Assembly (NCBI RefSeq): GCF_900143285.1
Contig: NZ_FRDN01000014.1
Coordinates: 124,001-188,000, forward strand
Length of the DNA: 64,000 bases
Source: Desulfitobacterium chlororespirans DSM 11544
GTDB taxonomy: Bacteria; Bacillota; Desulfitobacteriia; Desulfitobacteriales; Desulfitobacteriaceae
Reading direction: 5' to 3'
Numbering within the stretch: position 1 is the first letter of the stretch; every line of letters starts with the position of its first letter. Below, in pieces: positions 7,606 to 17,217 of this stretch. The notes below the pieces were generated by a model that was not told the origin of the DNA, searched no databases, and saw only the letters and a program-made list of their open reading frames with translations. The translations under genes and the position numbers were made by a program.

Positions 7606-8657
7606 ACTCTTCCCTCCAAGTCTTCAGGAAGTCCGGCGATAAAATAGGCCAGCAGTTTTCCGGTCAGGATCACATCCTGCATATCAATGGTTTCCACAGA
7701 GGTATGCATATAGCGCAAGGGTATGGACACTAAGCCCGTAGGCACACCGGCTTGAGTCACCTGAATAGCCCAGGCATCTGTGCCGCTGCGTCCCGGAACG
7801 GGATGGTTTTGATAAGGGATACGGGCTTCTTTGGCTGCTTTAACCAATTCTTCATAGACTAAGGGGTGGATATTGGGCCCCAGGGCAATGGCCGGGCCTT
7901 TCCCCAGCTCTTTTTCCACTTGCCCCTTGGTATCCGGAGTGCTGGCATGGGTGACATCGATAGCGATGGCCAAATCCGGATTTAAGCTATAGGCGCTGGT
8001 GGTTGCCCCCCTGTAGCCAACCTCTTCCTGAGTGGTGGCGACGGCAATGACATCATGAGCATGCTGCAGCCTTTGCAGTTCTTCCAGGCATATTTTCATA
8101 ACGACCACTCCCGCCCGATCATCAAAGGACTTGCCGGCCAGGACATGATTCAGTAATTCCAAAGTATTGCGCCGCAGGGTAATGATATCCCCCACCTGAA
8201 TGACCTCTTTGATCTGCTCAAAAGTCATTCCCACATCGATTCCCATCTGCTCTGTTTTCACGGCTTTTTCTTCACCCGCGGTCATTAAATGGGGCGGAGT
8301 GGAGCCTATGACCCCCAGGACGGGCTTTCTGCCATGGACGATGACTTCCTGAGAAAGCAAGGTACGCTGGTCCACACCCCCTACTGGAGTAAAACGCAGG
8401 AATCCGCTGGGTTCGATCCCTTTGACCATGAGGCCTATTTCATCCATATGGGCGGCCAGCATGATTTTATAGCGTCCCTGGGTCCCCTTTTTGTGGGCAT
8501 AAATATTGCCCAGGGCATCCTGGCCGACCTGATCGGCTAAGGGGGTGAACGCGGCCAAGACCAAGGGAGCAAGAGTTTCCTCATATCCTGATACACCGGA
8601 ATTTTCCGAGAGTTGTTTTAGGAATTCTTTCGCGCTGGATAATTGCGCGTTATTCAA
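7596..8657 (-). CDS. M42 family metallo-aminopeptidase (first of three)
   Basis: The first gene of the triplet, about 353 residues, has AAHMDEIG, SFDDRAGV, ATTQEEVGYRGA, AIDVTHA and MHTS. I choose a TTG start at 8657: AGGAGG lies 9 bases upstream and the resulting N-terminus lines up with the two sister proteins. The ATG at 8696 would add 13 residues and place the ribosome site inside the gene. No gene lies upstream until PepV; the intervening DNA is the large repeat, copy A. Confidence 0.85.
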   Translation of the reverse strand: MNNAQLSSAKEFLKQLSENSGVSGYEETLAPLVLAAFTPLADQVGQDALGNIYAHKKGTQGRYKIMLAAHMDEIGLMVKGIEPSGFLRFTPVGGVDQRTLLSQEVIVHGRKPVLGVIGSTPPHLMTAGEEKAVKTEQMGIDVGMTFEQIKEVIQVGDIITLRRNTLELLNHVLAGKSFDDRAGVVVMKICLEELQRLQHAHDVIAVATTQEEVGYRGATTSAYSLNPDLAIAIDVTHASTPDTKGQVEKELGKGPAIALGPNIHPLVYEELVKAAKEARIPYQNHPVPGRSGTDAWAIQVTQAGVPTGLVSIPLRYMHTSVETIDMQDVILTGKLLAYFIAGLPEDLEGRVCY

Positions 8658-8749
8658 TAGACTCAGCCTCCTATCTTGCCTATGTAGTCGTCGCATATAT
8701 AAGCGCAGACTTATGCTTTCTACTGCTACTGAAAAAGCATGAAAGCTAA

Positions 8750-9512
8750 GTCTCCAGGATTTTGATTTACACCGGTCGCTCCATAAGCTGCGCGGACAAA
8801 ACTAACGCTCAATCCCTCCGCTCCGAAAGGACCTGCGCCGCTAAGCCATTCTCTGTGGCGTGGCGGCTTGGGCGAAACCCTCGTCCGGGTTTCGTCCCGC
8901 CAAATCGCTCCTGCTCAATGGCGGGTTGGAAACGTCCTGTTTCCAACCTTTCTCCGCTGCAGGCTTTTCGCGAAGTTTTGTTTCCGCTCGCTTAAAGTCG
9001 CTTCCCTTGTGTAAATCAAAATCCTTGGGCTGCTTTTCTGGCTTGCATGCAGGGCGTTGTAAGGTTGTAAGATTGCAGGAAATGTGGGGCAAGTGATTGA
9101 CCCAAGCTGCTTTTTCCGTCTTTACCGGCGCCGCTTGGGGCGGCAGGGCCGGCTCTTTGGGAAAGGCTCTGAAGATCCCCAAAGTTGACTCCAGTAATTC
9201 CCCATAGAAAGCTTTAAGCCTCAGGACCCTAAGGAAAAACGAGAAGAGACCCGCAAGACGTAGCTTTACGTACAAAAGCGGACGGATTTAGCGGAGGGGC
9301 GGTCAGGTGAACGAGGCTTTCTTAACTTAGCGGAGCCACGGTTCACATCAGGTATTACCCAGGGGTTTGGCACGAAAGTGTCCAGTGGACAGTTTCGCTC
9401 AAGGCGGCATTCTACATAGCATACTTATCCGCCGCAGATAGCTGTTAAGAAAGCGAGTGAGCCAACCCCGGAGCTATGGAGTACGCGTTGTGCGTAAAGC
9501 TACGCGGCCCAG
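8750..9512. repeat. Large structured dispersed repeat, copy A
   Basis: About 0.76 kb between peptidase genes aligns over nearly its whole length with 35832-36432. The best block, 9246-9359 against 36230-36343, is gap-free over 114 bases with about five differences. Paired arms in this copy are 8792-8803 with 8974-8987, hairpin 8924-8948, a GC-rich hairpin near 9125-9152, 9259-9270 with 9493-9504 (12 bp) and 9316-9326 with 9444-9454 (11 bp). Two stretches absent from copy B, near 8840-8900 and 9371-9440, hold hairpins of their own. A 144-codon minus-strand frame (8841-9275) loses frame in copy B, so I do not call a protein. Strand and function are unknown. Confidence 0.85.
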
Positions 9513-9540
9513 ATCGGCTCTCGGACCCAGATAAGCGTCT

Positions 9541-10944
9541 TTACTCCCCTGCCAGATTGAGAATAGCCTGGGCATAAACCTTGCACGCCAGGATCAGGCT
9601 GTCAATGGCCATATATTCATCCGGGCAATGAATAACTTCCGGTTCCCCGGGAAGCAAGGGACCAAAAGCGACTCCCTGGGGCAATACTTTAGCATAGGTA
9701 CCGCCGCCAATCGCAAAAGCGTACCCTTCCAGACCGGTTACATCGGAGTAGGCTTTCAGTAAAGAAGTTACCAAAGGACTGTCCTTGGGGACATGGTGGG
9801 CTTTCTGATGGGTAAGAGCCTTCATTTCCAAGCCGATCTCTTGCCCGCATGCTTCGACAGGTTTAAGGATCTGATCACCCTGGAAAGTGACAGGATATCT
9901 TATATCAATAACAAAACGCAGACCTTGAGGGTTCAGATCCATAATGCCTAAGTTTAAACTCAGCTTTCCTGAGGGCTCATCGGCAAAAGCAATATTAAAG
10001 CCTTCCCCGAAATATCCCGTACCCGGCCTTTTATTTAACCAATCTATGAGTTCAGTTTCTTCTTGGCTCAGATCCAGGCCGGCAAGAAATTGCAGAGCAT
10101 AGAGTACGGCATTCTTGCCTTTTTGGGGCAGGCTGCCATGGGCCCCCACTCCCTTAAAGATCAGGACCAGACTCTCCTCTGCTTCTCCGGAAAGGGATTC
10201 CAGATTTCCTGTGACACCTTCCGGGAAAGTGTACTGGGAAAGCTTCCGGGCCAGTTCCTCCCGGGTAAATCCTTTGAGCACAACCTGGCAGGAATCGGGA
10301 ACCACATTGGCCCGTTCTCCGCCCTGGATCCTGATCAGGTGAGGCAAGGAGTTGAATTGCTTGCTCAATTCCAGGTGAAAGATACCTTTCTCAGCATGGA
10401 TCAGGGGGAATTCCGCATCCGGGGCAAACCCCTGCACAGGGATATCCTCCTTCGTTTTGTAATAATCCATATCCTCCCATCCTGATTCCTCGTCGGTGCC
10501 CAGGATCAGGCGGATTTTCTTCTTAAGGGGGATGTTGGCATCTTTAAGAGCTTTCATAGCAAAGAGTGCTGCCAGCGTCGGTCCTTTATCGTCAAGGGCT
10601 CCCCGGCCATATATTCTGTTGTCCTTAATGGTTCCGCTATAAGGCGGGACAGACCAGCCATCACCTTCGGGAACCACATCCAAATGCCCCAGGATGCCCA
10701 GGAGTTCCCCGCTGCCCATCTCAATTTGACCGGCATAACCATCAATATTTTTAACCTCAAATCCTAACTGTTCGCCAAGACTCAAGGTCCATTCCAGACA
10801 ATCCCTGATCCCGGGCCCAAAGGGAGCCCCCGGGGAAACATGGTCCATATCTTTGACACTTTTAAATTGGACGCAGTCCTGGACGGCCTTAATCAGTTCA
10901 TCTCTAAGGCCGTCAATATGTTGGTTCAGGTTTTCATCGCGCAT
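9541..10944 (-). CDS. pepV: PepV-like dipeptidase, M20 family
   Basis: About 467 residues, the usual size of PepV/Xaa-His dipeptidases. The M20 metal sites are visible: LGHLDVVPEG, then YGRGALDDKGP, then GTDEESGWEDMDYY, and the distal His in VIHCPDEYM. PepV enzymes cleave dipeptides in the cytosol. The start at 10944 is set by GTGGAGG 8 bases upstream; an in-frame GTG at 10959 lies inside that site. With the M42 triplet on the same strand it makes a local cluster of peptide-degrading enzymes, separated from it by copy A of the large repeat. Confidence 0.88.
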   Translation of the reverse strand: MRDENLNQHIDGLRDELIKAVQDCVQFKSVKDMDHVSPGAPFGPGIRDCLEWTLSLGEQLGFEVKNIDGYAGQIEMGSGELLGILGHLDVVPEGDGWSVPPYSGTIKDNRIYGRGALDDKGPTLAALFAMKALKDANIPLKKKIRLILGTDEESGWEDMDYYKTKEDIPVQGFAPDAEFPLIHAEKGIFHLELSKQFNSLPHLIRIQGGERANVVPDSCQVVLKGFTREELARKLSQYTFPEGVTGNLESLSGEAEESLVLIFKGVGAHGSLPQKGKNAVLYALQFLAGLDLSQEETELIDWLNKRPGTGYFGEGFNIAFADEPSGKLSLNLGIMDLNPQGLRFVIDIRYPVTFQGDQILKPVEACGQEIGLEMKALTHQKAHHVPKDSPLVTSLLKAYSDVTGLEGYAFAIGGGTYAKVLPQGVAFGPLLPGEPEVIHCPDEYMAIDSLILACKVYAQAILNLAGE

Positions 10945-11027
10945 AGTCATTTCCTCCACTTCATTGAATCATGCAAACTGCATCTTATGATAGGATACCC
11001 CTTTTAACCAAGAAATTATAGTAAAGT

Positions 11028-13043
11028 TTAAGGATTGGGCGGCGGCTCTGCCTCTGAGCCTTGCTGCAAAATTTCCTCCAAAGTAGCAAATTCCACATTG
11101 ATCACGGTACCCGCATTAACCACTTTACCGGGCTGAGGGTTTTGTCCGCGGACCAGGCCGGTTCCGGAGAAATGAAAATGAAGCTCCGCTGCCGCCAGTT
11201 TTTCCCCTGCCTGCCGCATGGTTAACCCGGTTAAGTCGGGAACAACGCTCTCACCCTTCAGAGGTGCTCGTTCCGGAACGACTTCCCCCGGTGCCGGACG
11301 CTCAAAGCTTGTTTCCGGGATCTCACTCACTTCACTTGGGGTCTCACCAGACACAGGAATACCATAATATTGGAGCGTCCCTTCGATAATCGTTTTGGCA
11401 ACAGGCCCCGCTAAAGTTCCCCCCTGATGGCTTTCTCCCTGAGGGGTATCGATGAGAATCAAGAGCGCGATCTTCGGATTATCAGCCGGAGCATAGGCTG
11501 CGAAGGAAGCAATAAAATCCGTTTTGGAATAGCCGCCGGTCGAGTCCACTTTTTGGGCGGTTCCTGTCTTACCGGCCACCCGGATACCGGGAATTTTGGC
11601 TGCCCCTCCGGTACCTTCATTAACCACCGCTTCCAGAATAGCCGTCATCTGTTCTGCCGTTGCTTTGGAGATAACCTGGCGGACAGGTTCCGGCTTCTTT
11701 TCTTGAACCGTTCCGTCTGGAAAGGTGATTTTGTCAACGATATAGGGTTTGTAGAGAGTCCCCCCATTGGCAACACTGGATATGGCTGTCAACAGCTGAA
11801 TAGGCGTAACCAGGTTGGCCTGCCCGAAGGACATGGTGGCCATATCGATGTCCCGGGCCTGATCCTGTGGTACAAGAAGACCGCCGTCTTCCCCGGTAAT
11901 ATCAATCCCCGTTCGGCTGCCGAAGCCAAAAGCTTTTAAATAAGTGTAGAAGGTTTCTTTGCCTAAATTCATCCCCACTTGAGACAGGACCACATTGGAG
12001 GACAGCATCATGCCCTCAGTAAAGGTCACTTTACCATGGGGCCGGAAATCAGAATCCCAGTTGGTTATGTAGCGGGGACCGATTTGAATGTAACCCGGAT
12101 CTTCAAAGAGATCATCCGGCTGCACCGTTCCCTCTTCCAAGGCAGCAGCGCCTGTAATGATTTTAAAGGTGGAACCGGGTTCATAGGGCATACCGATAGT
12201 TAGGTTGCGGCGCTCTTCAGCATTAGTGGTAAGATAATCATTGGGATTATAGGAAGGCCGTGACCCCATTCCCAGGATCTTCCCCGTCATGGGATCCATA
12301 GCTAAAATGGCGATATTTTTTCCCTGGGTCGTCTCCAAAAGCTGATCCAACTGCTGCTCAATAAGATATTGAATGGTGGAATCTAAGGTAAGCCGGAGAT
12401 CGGCCCCCTTCAGAGCGGGCTCATTGAGCTGAGAGGGATTGAGGAGAGATTGCTGTGAGGAATAGCCCGGGGTGCCATAGAGTTCCTTATCATAAAAGTT
12501 TTCCAGCCCTTCAGCACCATTCCCGGCTAGGTTCACAATACCCAATACGGAGGCGGCCAGTCTATCCATAGGATAAACACGTTTCTGCTGATCGCTGAAG
12601 CCAATGCCCGGCAGTTTGAGGGCCTTGATCTGATCCGCTTTTTCCAGCTCCACATGGTTGGCAATATTTACCCAAGCCAGGTCTCTATTAAGTTTTTCCA
12701 GAATAACTTCTTGCTCTATCGACAAGATTTCACTAAGTTTGGCGGCAATCTCTTCTTTGGTCCACTTCGTTTGTTTGTTCTCTATAAGTTCATTGATCGC
12801 CCGGGGATCTCCATAGACTTCTTTGACAGGTATGCTTTGGGCCAAGACATTGCCTTGGGCATCCAGGATTTTTCCCCGTTCAGGCAGCAGACTGGCACTG
12901 CTGGTTCTTCTTTCGATCCCTTTGGCTTTGAGTTCGGCGGCGTCAATAACCTGAAGCATAAATAGCCGGCCGACGATGACCGTCGCCATGAGAACCAAGA
13001 CCAGATAAAGAACTTTTTCCCGAGCAAAGTAGCTGCGTTTCAT
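11028..13043 (-). CDS. Penicillin-binding protein, class B, with PASTA domain
   Basis: A peptidoglycan transpeptidase of about 671 residues. One N-terminal membrane segment (residues 12-30) is followed by a dimerisation domain, then the transpeptidase with the active-site serine in EPGSTFK (about residue 289), the SSN motif and KTGTAQ (about 491). A single PASTA domain occupies about 603-657. This is the layout of SpoVD/FtsI-type PBP2 proteins. The mraY, mur and ftsW genes that usually accompany ftsI or spoVD are absent here, so it is probably a paralogue. I prefer the ATG at 13043, since the upstream in-frame ATG at 13079 adds residues not typical of the family. Confidence 0.87.
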   Translation of the reverse strand: MKRSYFAREKVLYLVLVLMATVIVGRLFMLQVIDAAELKAKGIERRTSSASLLPERGKILDAQGNVLAQSIPVKEVYGDPRAINELIENKQTKWTKEEIAAKLSEILSIEQEVILEKLNRDLAWVNIANHVELEKADQIKALKLPGIGFSDQQKRVYPMDRLAASVLGIVNLAGNGAEGLENFYDKELYGTPGYSSQQSLLNPSQLNEPALKGADLRLTLDSTIQYLIEQQLDQLLETTQGKNIAILAMDPMTGKILGMGSRPSYNPNDYLTTNAEERRNLTIGMPYEPGSTFKIITGAAALEEGTVQPDDLFEDPGYIQIGPRYITNWDSDFRPHGKVTFTEGMMLSSNVVLSQVGMNLGKETFYTYLKAFGFGSRTGIDITGEDGGLLVPQDQARDIDMATMSFGQANLVTPIQLLTAISSVANGGTLYKPYIVDKITFPDGTVQEKKPEPVRQVISKATAEQMTAILEAVVNEGTGGAAKIPGIRVAGKTGTAQKVDSTGGYSKTDFIASFAAYAPADNPKIALLILIDTPQGESHQGGTLAGPVAKTIIEGTLQYYGIPVSGETPSEVSEIPETSFERPAPGEVVPERAPLKGESVVPDLTGLTMRQAGEKLAAAELHFHFSGTGLVRGQNPQPGKVVNAGTVINVEFATLEEILQQGSEAEPPPNP

Positions 13044-13241
13044 AACCCTTCCCACCGTCTCTAACCTATTTTCATGCAAACACTATTATATCATTCTTTG
13101 CTCAGAGTTAAGAAACTATTTATAAAGAAAGCCCATGTTTTCTTAACTATCGATGGTTTTGTAAGGACCACCTTGCTAAGAAACCATGAGCTTTGTCATT
13201 ATTTTGTCCTTTATCAATCATTGCATACCGTTCATTCAGTG

Positions 13242-14225
13242 TTATTTCATGGAAATTAACCAGGTGAAAAGCATGCCGGTCACCAGACCGCCCAGATGAG
13301 CATAGACATCGATCCCGGTTTGAAAAAAGCCCAGACCTAAATTGATTAAAACAACGACAGCCAGACTTTTGCCAAAACCTGATTTCCAGAGGAAGGGCTT
13401 GCGGCGGGAATACACCACCAAAGCGCCCAGGATACCGAAAATTGCTCCGGAAGCCCCGGCCGAAATGGCATCCGTAAAGAAGAAGCTGGCCACCGAACCC
13501 AGGATGCCGCTGAGAATATAAACCGTGATGTAGCGAGCCCGTCCCAGCAATTCTTCGGCGATAGCTCCTAAGGCCCAGAGAGCATAAAGATTGAAGGCGA
13601 GATGAAGAAAACCAATATGGAGGAACATGCTGGTAAATAACCGCCAATATTCACCCTGGATAATCAGGGCATTGACTTTAGCACCAAAGAAAATAAGAAC
13701 TCCGGTTCGGGTTGAGCCGCCGGCTAAGGTCATCAGGCCAAAGACAATCAGGTTTATGGCGATGAGTGTGTAAGTAAGATAGGGAGGTCCTTGACCCCTC
13801 CGGGCAGAGGGTGTGGATTCTGAAGCCTCATACACTGAGGCTGATGAGGAAGAATTGACTTCAAGATAGGATAACACCCTATTTAAATGCTCTCGTTTGT
13901 CTGTTGCCGGAGCAGCAAAAATAGAACCCGTCTGCAGGTCAATGAACCAGGCTTGGCTGCTTTTTAAGGCAGGCTGTTTTAAATCCTGGGAAGACAAACC
14001 TTCCGGACATAAGATAATCGCCTCCCAATGCTTTATGGCAGAATCCGCCAAGAATGAACCCTGCGGTCCTTCCAAGGGGGCCCCTTTCCTTAAGAAAGCA
14101 AAAAGCAGTCCATTTTCCCCTTTACGAGCAATAATCCACTGATTCCCATCCTTTTCAATGGACCAGAGATCCTCATGAAGCCCTTGAATAATGCGCTCGA
14201 GGATAACAAGCCCCTCCTTTACCAA
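13242..14225 (-). CDS. Rhomboid-family intramembrane serine protease
   Basis: The 327-residue protein has an N-terminal soluble region of about 150 residues, then six membrane segments of a rhomboid. The catalytic serine is in GASGAIFG (about residue 258), the partner histidine in HLGGL (about 309), and HIGFLHLAFN forms the conserved early loop. Rhomboids cut membrane proteins within the bilayer. The start is uncertain: the frame opens at a TTG (14225) directly before AAAGGAGGGG, which looks like the ribosome site for a start a few codons further in, but no standard codon is there. The N-terminal domain is not one I recognise. Confidence 0.85.
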   Translation of the reverse strand: MVKEGLVILERIIQGLHEDLWSIEKDGNQWIIARKGENGLLFAFLRKGAPLEGPQGSFLADSAIKHWEAIILCPEGLSSQDLKQPALKSSQAWFIDLQTGSIFAAPATDKREHLNRVLSYLEVNSSSSASVYEASESTPSARRGQGPPYLTYTLIAINLIVFGLMTLAGGSTRTGVLIFFGAKVNALIIQGEYWRLFTSMFLHIGFLHLAFNLYALWALGAIAEELLGRARYITVYILSGILGSVASFFFTDAISAGASGAIFGILGALVVYSRRKPFLWKSGFGKSLAVVVLINLGLGFFQTGIDVYAHLGGLVTGMLFTWLISMK

Positions 14226-14292
14226 AATTTAATGTCTTTCTCTCTGATGATCTTATTTTATAGGGATGACGGGGGGTTTGTCAAAATAGTAG

Positions 14293-14320
14293 AGAGGCAG
14301 CGGAATTTCCGCTGCCTCTT
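14293..14320 (-). terminator. Terminator of the fix operon
   Basis: A strong stem (GAGGCAGCGG with its complement) lies 32 bases beyond the fixX stop on the minus strand. The T-rich side is better on the plus strand, so it may stop transcripts from both sides. Confidence 0.7.
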
Positions 14321-14351
14321 TCTTTGTACGCGTTAAAAATATGAAGCTTGC

Positions 14352-14630
14352 TCAGCCGTTTTTCCAGGAGACTCCGAAACCGCCCCGTGGATAATCCCAT
14401 TGAATATTGCCATGGGGGCAGGCCACACGGCAGGTACCGCATTCCAAACAGCCTTCATAACCGACAGCAATGCGATTCTCTTCTTCATCCCAATCATAGA
14501 CATGGGCCGGGCAAATAAAGGTGCATACTTTGTCTTTGCACTTTAAACAAAGCTCGCCGTTGATTATTTTGATGTGATTTAATTTGTCTGTGTTAAAGCG
14601 CACCAAATACAATTTATCATCTAATTTCAT
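14352..14630 (-). CDS. fixX: Ferredoxin-like protein FixX
   Basis: A 92-residue ferredoxin. Its cysteines, CLKCKDKVCTFICP and CLECGTCRVACP, fit the FixX pattern, where one ligand set is altered so that usually one 4Fe-4S cluster is held. FixX passes electrons between the FixAB flavoprotein and the FixC quinone oxidoreductase. Its ATG at 14630 overlaps the fixC stop (ATGA), and GGAGGG lies 7 bases before it. It is the last gene of fixABCX. Confidence 0.9.
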   Translation of the reverse strand: MKLDDKLYLVRFNTDKLNHIKIINGELCLKCKDKVCTFICPAHVYDWDEEENRIAVGYEGCLECGTCRVACPHGNIQWDYPRGGFGVSWKNG

Positions 14631-15919
14631 TTCAGTGCCCTCCAAGCATTAAACATATCTTTGACAAGTCCGGTCTTGGTCCGCTTCTTAAACATCATAT
14701 CCATAATATTGCTGAACACTTGTGCCTTGGGTGTGCCATCTGCTGTGAAGTACATCCGGGCTGCCTGGTTAAGGATTTCCGGATATTGGCCCAGCAAGTG
14801 GGGATTAGACTCGATGAAAGGCATGAGCTTTCTGAACTTGTAGAGGTCTTTGATCACAAAAGAGTCACGGAGACGGTTCTCATAGACACTCATACCATGG
14901 GCGCTGATATCTCCGGATTGAATGGCTTCAGCAGCTACTTTTCCGGCAATTTTACCGGAAATCATAGCTAAGTTAGAGCCTTCACGGTTCAAGCCGTTAA
15001 CGAACATGGCTGTATCACCAACGACCATAACCCCTTGCCGATAAAGCTTGGGTATAGCATTGTAACCGCCTTCCGGGATCAGGTGAGCCAGGTATTCCTT
15101 GGTTTCCCCACCCTGCAGCAATCTTTTGACATAAGGTTTAGCCTTTAGGTTTTCCAGGAGATCATTAGGGGACCAGCCTTTTTCAGACATGGAGTGAACC
15201 ATGGCCCCCACCCCAATGGAAAGGGAGTTTTTATTGGTATAGATGAAGGATGTTCCCATCATGCCATCTGTCGAATCACCGAAAAGTTCGATGGTTGCCC
15301 CTTCATGAGGTTCCAGGCAGAAGCGGTCTTCGATTTTCTCAGGAGGAAGTTCAATAATTTCTTTGACGACCACGGCCATATTCTCAGGGCGCAGAGGTTT
15401 GGCCAGTCCAGCCTTGCAAGCGAGGAAATTATTCGCCCCTTCCGCTAAGATGACCACTTGCGCTCCCAGGTCTCCTTCAGCACGACCGGTGCGAACGCCG
15501 ACCACATCATCACCGTGATAGAGGAGATCCTCAACCAACGTCTCCGTGATGATCATAACTCCGGCCTTGACCGCCTGATCGGCCAGCCAGCGGTCAAATT
15601 TTACTCTCAATACGGTATGGGCATTGTAAGGCGATTGTCCCCAGGCCGGATCGCGATAACCGGCGGTGAGTATTTCGTCTTTGCTTAAGAAAGCATAGCG
15701 CTGCTCAATAACCGGTCTCTCCAGCGGAGCTTCTTTCCAAAAATCAGGTACAACTTCATTGGTAGCCTCAGTATAGAGTACCCCACCCATGACATTTTTA
15801 GTACCGGGATAGTCTCCCCGTTCAATAACAGCAGTCTTCATGCCGGCTTGTGCAGCACTAATGGCAGCAGATAGGCCGGCTGGACCGCCGCCAACGACGA
15901 TTACATCAAACTTTTCCAT
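14627..15919 (-). CDS. fixC: Electron-transfer flavoprotein:quinone oxidoreductase FixC
   Basis: The 430-residue flavoprotein starts with the FAD-binding fold VVGGGPAGLSAA and carries the ETF-QO family segments GDTAMFVNGLNREGSNLAM and GGYNAIPKLY. FixC accepts electrons from FixAB and reduces quinone or another high-potential acceptor, completing the bifurcating FixABCX complex at the membrane. It lies 11 bases after fixB and overlaps fixX by 4 bases. Confidence 0.93.
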   Translation of the reverse strand: MEKFDVIVVGGGPAGLSAAISAAQAGMKTAVIERGDYPGTKNVMGGVLYTEATNEVVPDFWKEAPLERPVIEQRYAFLSKDEILTAGYRDPAWGQSPYNAHTVLRVKFDRWLADQAVKAGVMIITETLVEDLLYHGDDVVGVRTGRAEGDLGAQVVILAEGANNFLACKAGLAKPLRPENMAVVVKEIIELPPEKIEDRFCLEPHEGATIELFGDSTDGMMGTSFIYTNKNSLSIGVGAMVHSMSEKGWSPNDLLENLKAKPYVKRLLQGGETKEYLAHLIPEGGYNAIPKLYRQGVMVVGDTAMFVNGLNREGSNLAMISGKIAGKVAAEAIQSGDISAHGMSVYENRLRDSFVIKDLYKFRKLMPFIESNPHLLGQYPEILNQAARMYFTADGTPKAQVFSNIMDMMFKKRTKTGLVKDMFNAWRALK

Positions 15920-15930
15920 GTTGGCCCTCC

Positions 15931-17217
15931 TTATTTCGCCAAGCCGTGCTGTAGGCGTTTCTTAAACTCAGCTGTTAAAGCTGGTACGACCTCATTAAGA
16001 TCTCCTACGATTCCATAAGTAGCAACACGGAAGATTGCTGCCTCGGGATCGTTATTGATCGCAATAATGCTGTCGGATGTTTCCATTCCCACCAAATGCT
16101 GGATGGCTCCGGAGATACCAATGGCAATATAGAGCTTGGGCCGGACTGTTACACCTGTTTGACCGACTTGCCGGTCATGGGTAATCCAGCCTGCTTCCAC
16201 CGCGCCACGGGTTCCTGCCAGGGTCGCGCCCAAGGCTTCGGCTAATTCTTCCGCCAGAACCATGTTTTTCTTAGAACCAAGACCTAAGCCGACCGCCACA
16301 AGGATTTCGGCTTTGTCTAAAAAGATACTCTTCGCATCCCCTTTTATAAAATCGACGATTTTAGTCAGCACTTGATCTTCCGTCATGCCCAGTTCTTCGC
16401 GAACCACTTCCCCTGTGCGTCCTTCGACTCGTTCAGGCATAGCCATAACCCGGGGACGGACCGTGGCCATTTGGGGACGGCGGGTTTTACAAAGAATCGT
16501 CGCCATGATATTGCCGCCAAAAGCGGGACGGGTTTGCAGCAACAGCTTGGAATCAGGATCGATGCTCAACACGGTGCAATCGGCGGTTAAGCCTGTTTGC
16601 ATCTTGGTGGCCACCACGGGGAACATATCACGGCCCATGGCCGTAGCACCCATGAGGATAATCTCCGGCTGATATCTGCGCACCAGATCGGCAACTGCTT
16701 CAGCATAGGGCTGTGTCCGATAATCCTTGAGAACGGGATCATCCACCACATAGACTTTTTCTGCTCCATGAGCAAAGGCTTCCGGAATCACGGCTTCCAC
16801 ATCATGCCCAACCAGGACACCGGCTAATTCACAACCAATATCATTGGCCAGCTTGCGTCCTTCGCCCAAAAGTTCCCAGGAAACAGGGGCTACTTCGCCA
16901 CGGTTATATTCGATGACGACCCATACCCCGCTCCAAACGTCGCCGCCGGGAACCGGCGCTGCTTTCTTCTCCACCTTTGCCGCAGTTGCTGCTGAAGACG
17001 GTTCAGCGGAGGTTTGTTTGGGTTCCCCGGCACTTTTTCCGGCTCCCTCAGGTAAAGAGAGGATATTGCTGGGACAAACGCTTACGCAGTCTCCGCATTC
17101 AGTACATTTTCCGGCATCGACGACTACGCCGCTATCCCCTAATTCTAAGGCCTCAGAGGGGCATTCCCCCACGCAGAGTCCACAACTAATACAACCAGGT
17201 CCAATAATAACTGCCAT
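15931..17217 (-). CDS. fixB: Electron-transfer flavoprotein alpha subunit with N-terminal ferredoxin domain
   Basis: The 428-residue protein fuses an N-terminal two-cluster ferredoxin domain (CISCGLCVGECP and CTECGDCVSVCP, residues 9-50) to an ETF alpha chain through a low-complexity Ala/Glu linker (about 65-90). The C-terminal FAD-binding part has GRDMFPVVATKMQTGLTADC and IGISGAIQHLVGM. Plain FixB proteins lack the ferredoxin part; the fusion gives a direct path for low-potential electrons. Its ATG shares one base with the fixA stop (TAATG). Confidence 0.92.
   Translation of the reverse strand: MAVIIGPGCISCGLCVGECPSEALELGDSGVVVDAGKCTECGDCVSVCPSNILSLPEGAGKSAGEPKQTSAEPSSAATAAKVEKKAAPVPGGDVWSGVWVVIEYNRGEVAPVSWELLGEGRKLANDIGCELAGVLVGHDVEAVIPEAFAHGAEKVYVVDDPVLKDYRTQPYAEAVADLVRRYQPEIILMGATAMGRDMFPVVATKMQTGLTADCTVLSIDPDSKLLLQTRPAFGGNIMATILCKTRRPQMATVRPRVMAMPERVEGRTGEVVREELGMTEDQVLTKIVDFIKGDAKSIFLDKAEILVAVGLGLGSKKNMVLAEELAEALGATLAGTRGAVEAGWITHDRQVGQTGVTVRPKLYIAIGISGAIQHLVGMETSDSIIAINNDPEAAIFRVATYGIVGDLNEVVPALTAEFKKRLQHGLAK

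Noticed and set aside
8841-9275. 144-codon minus-strand frame in repeat copy A
   Set aside because: The matching region of copy B is split over two frames, the peptide is low-complexity and basic, and no good ribosome site is present. It is a by-product of the repeat.
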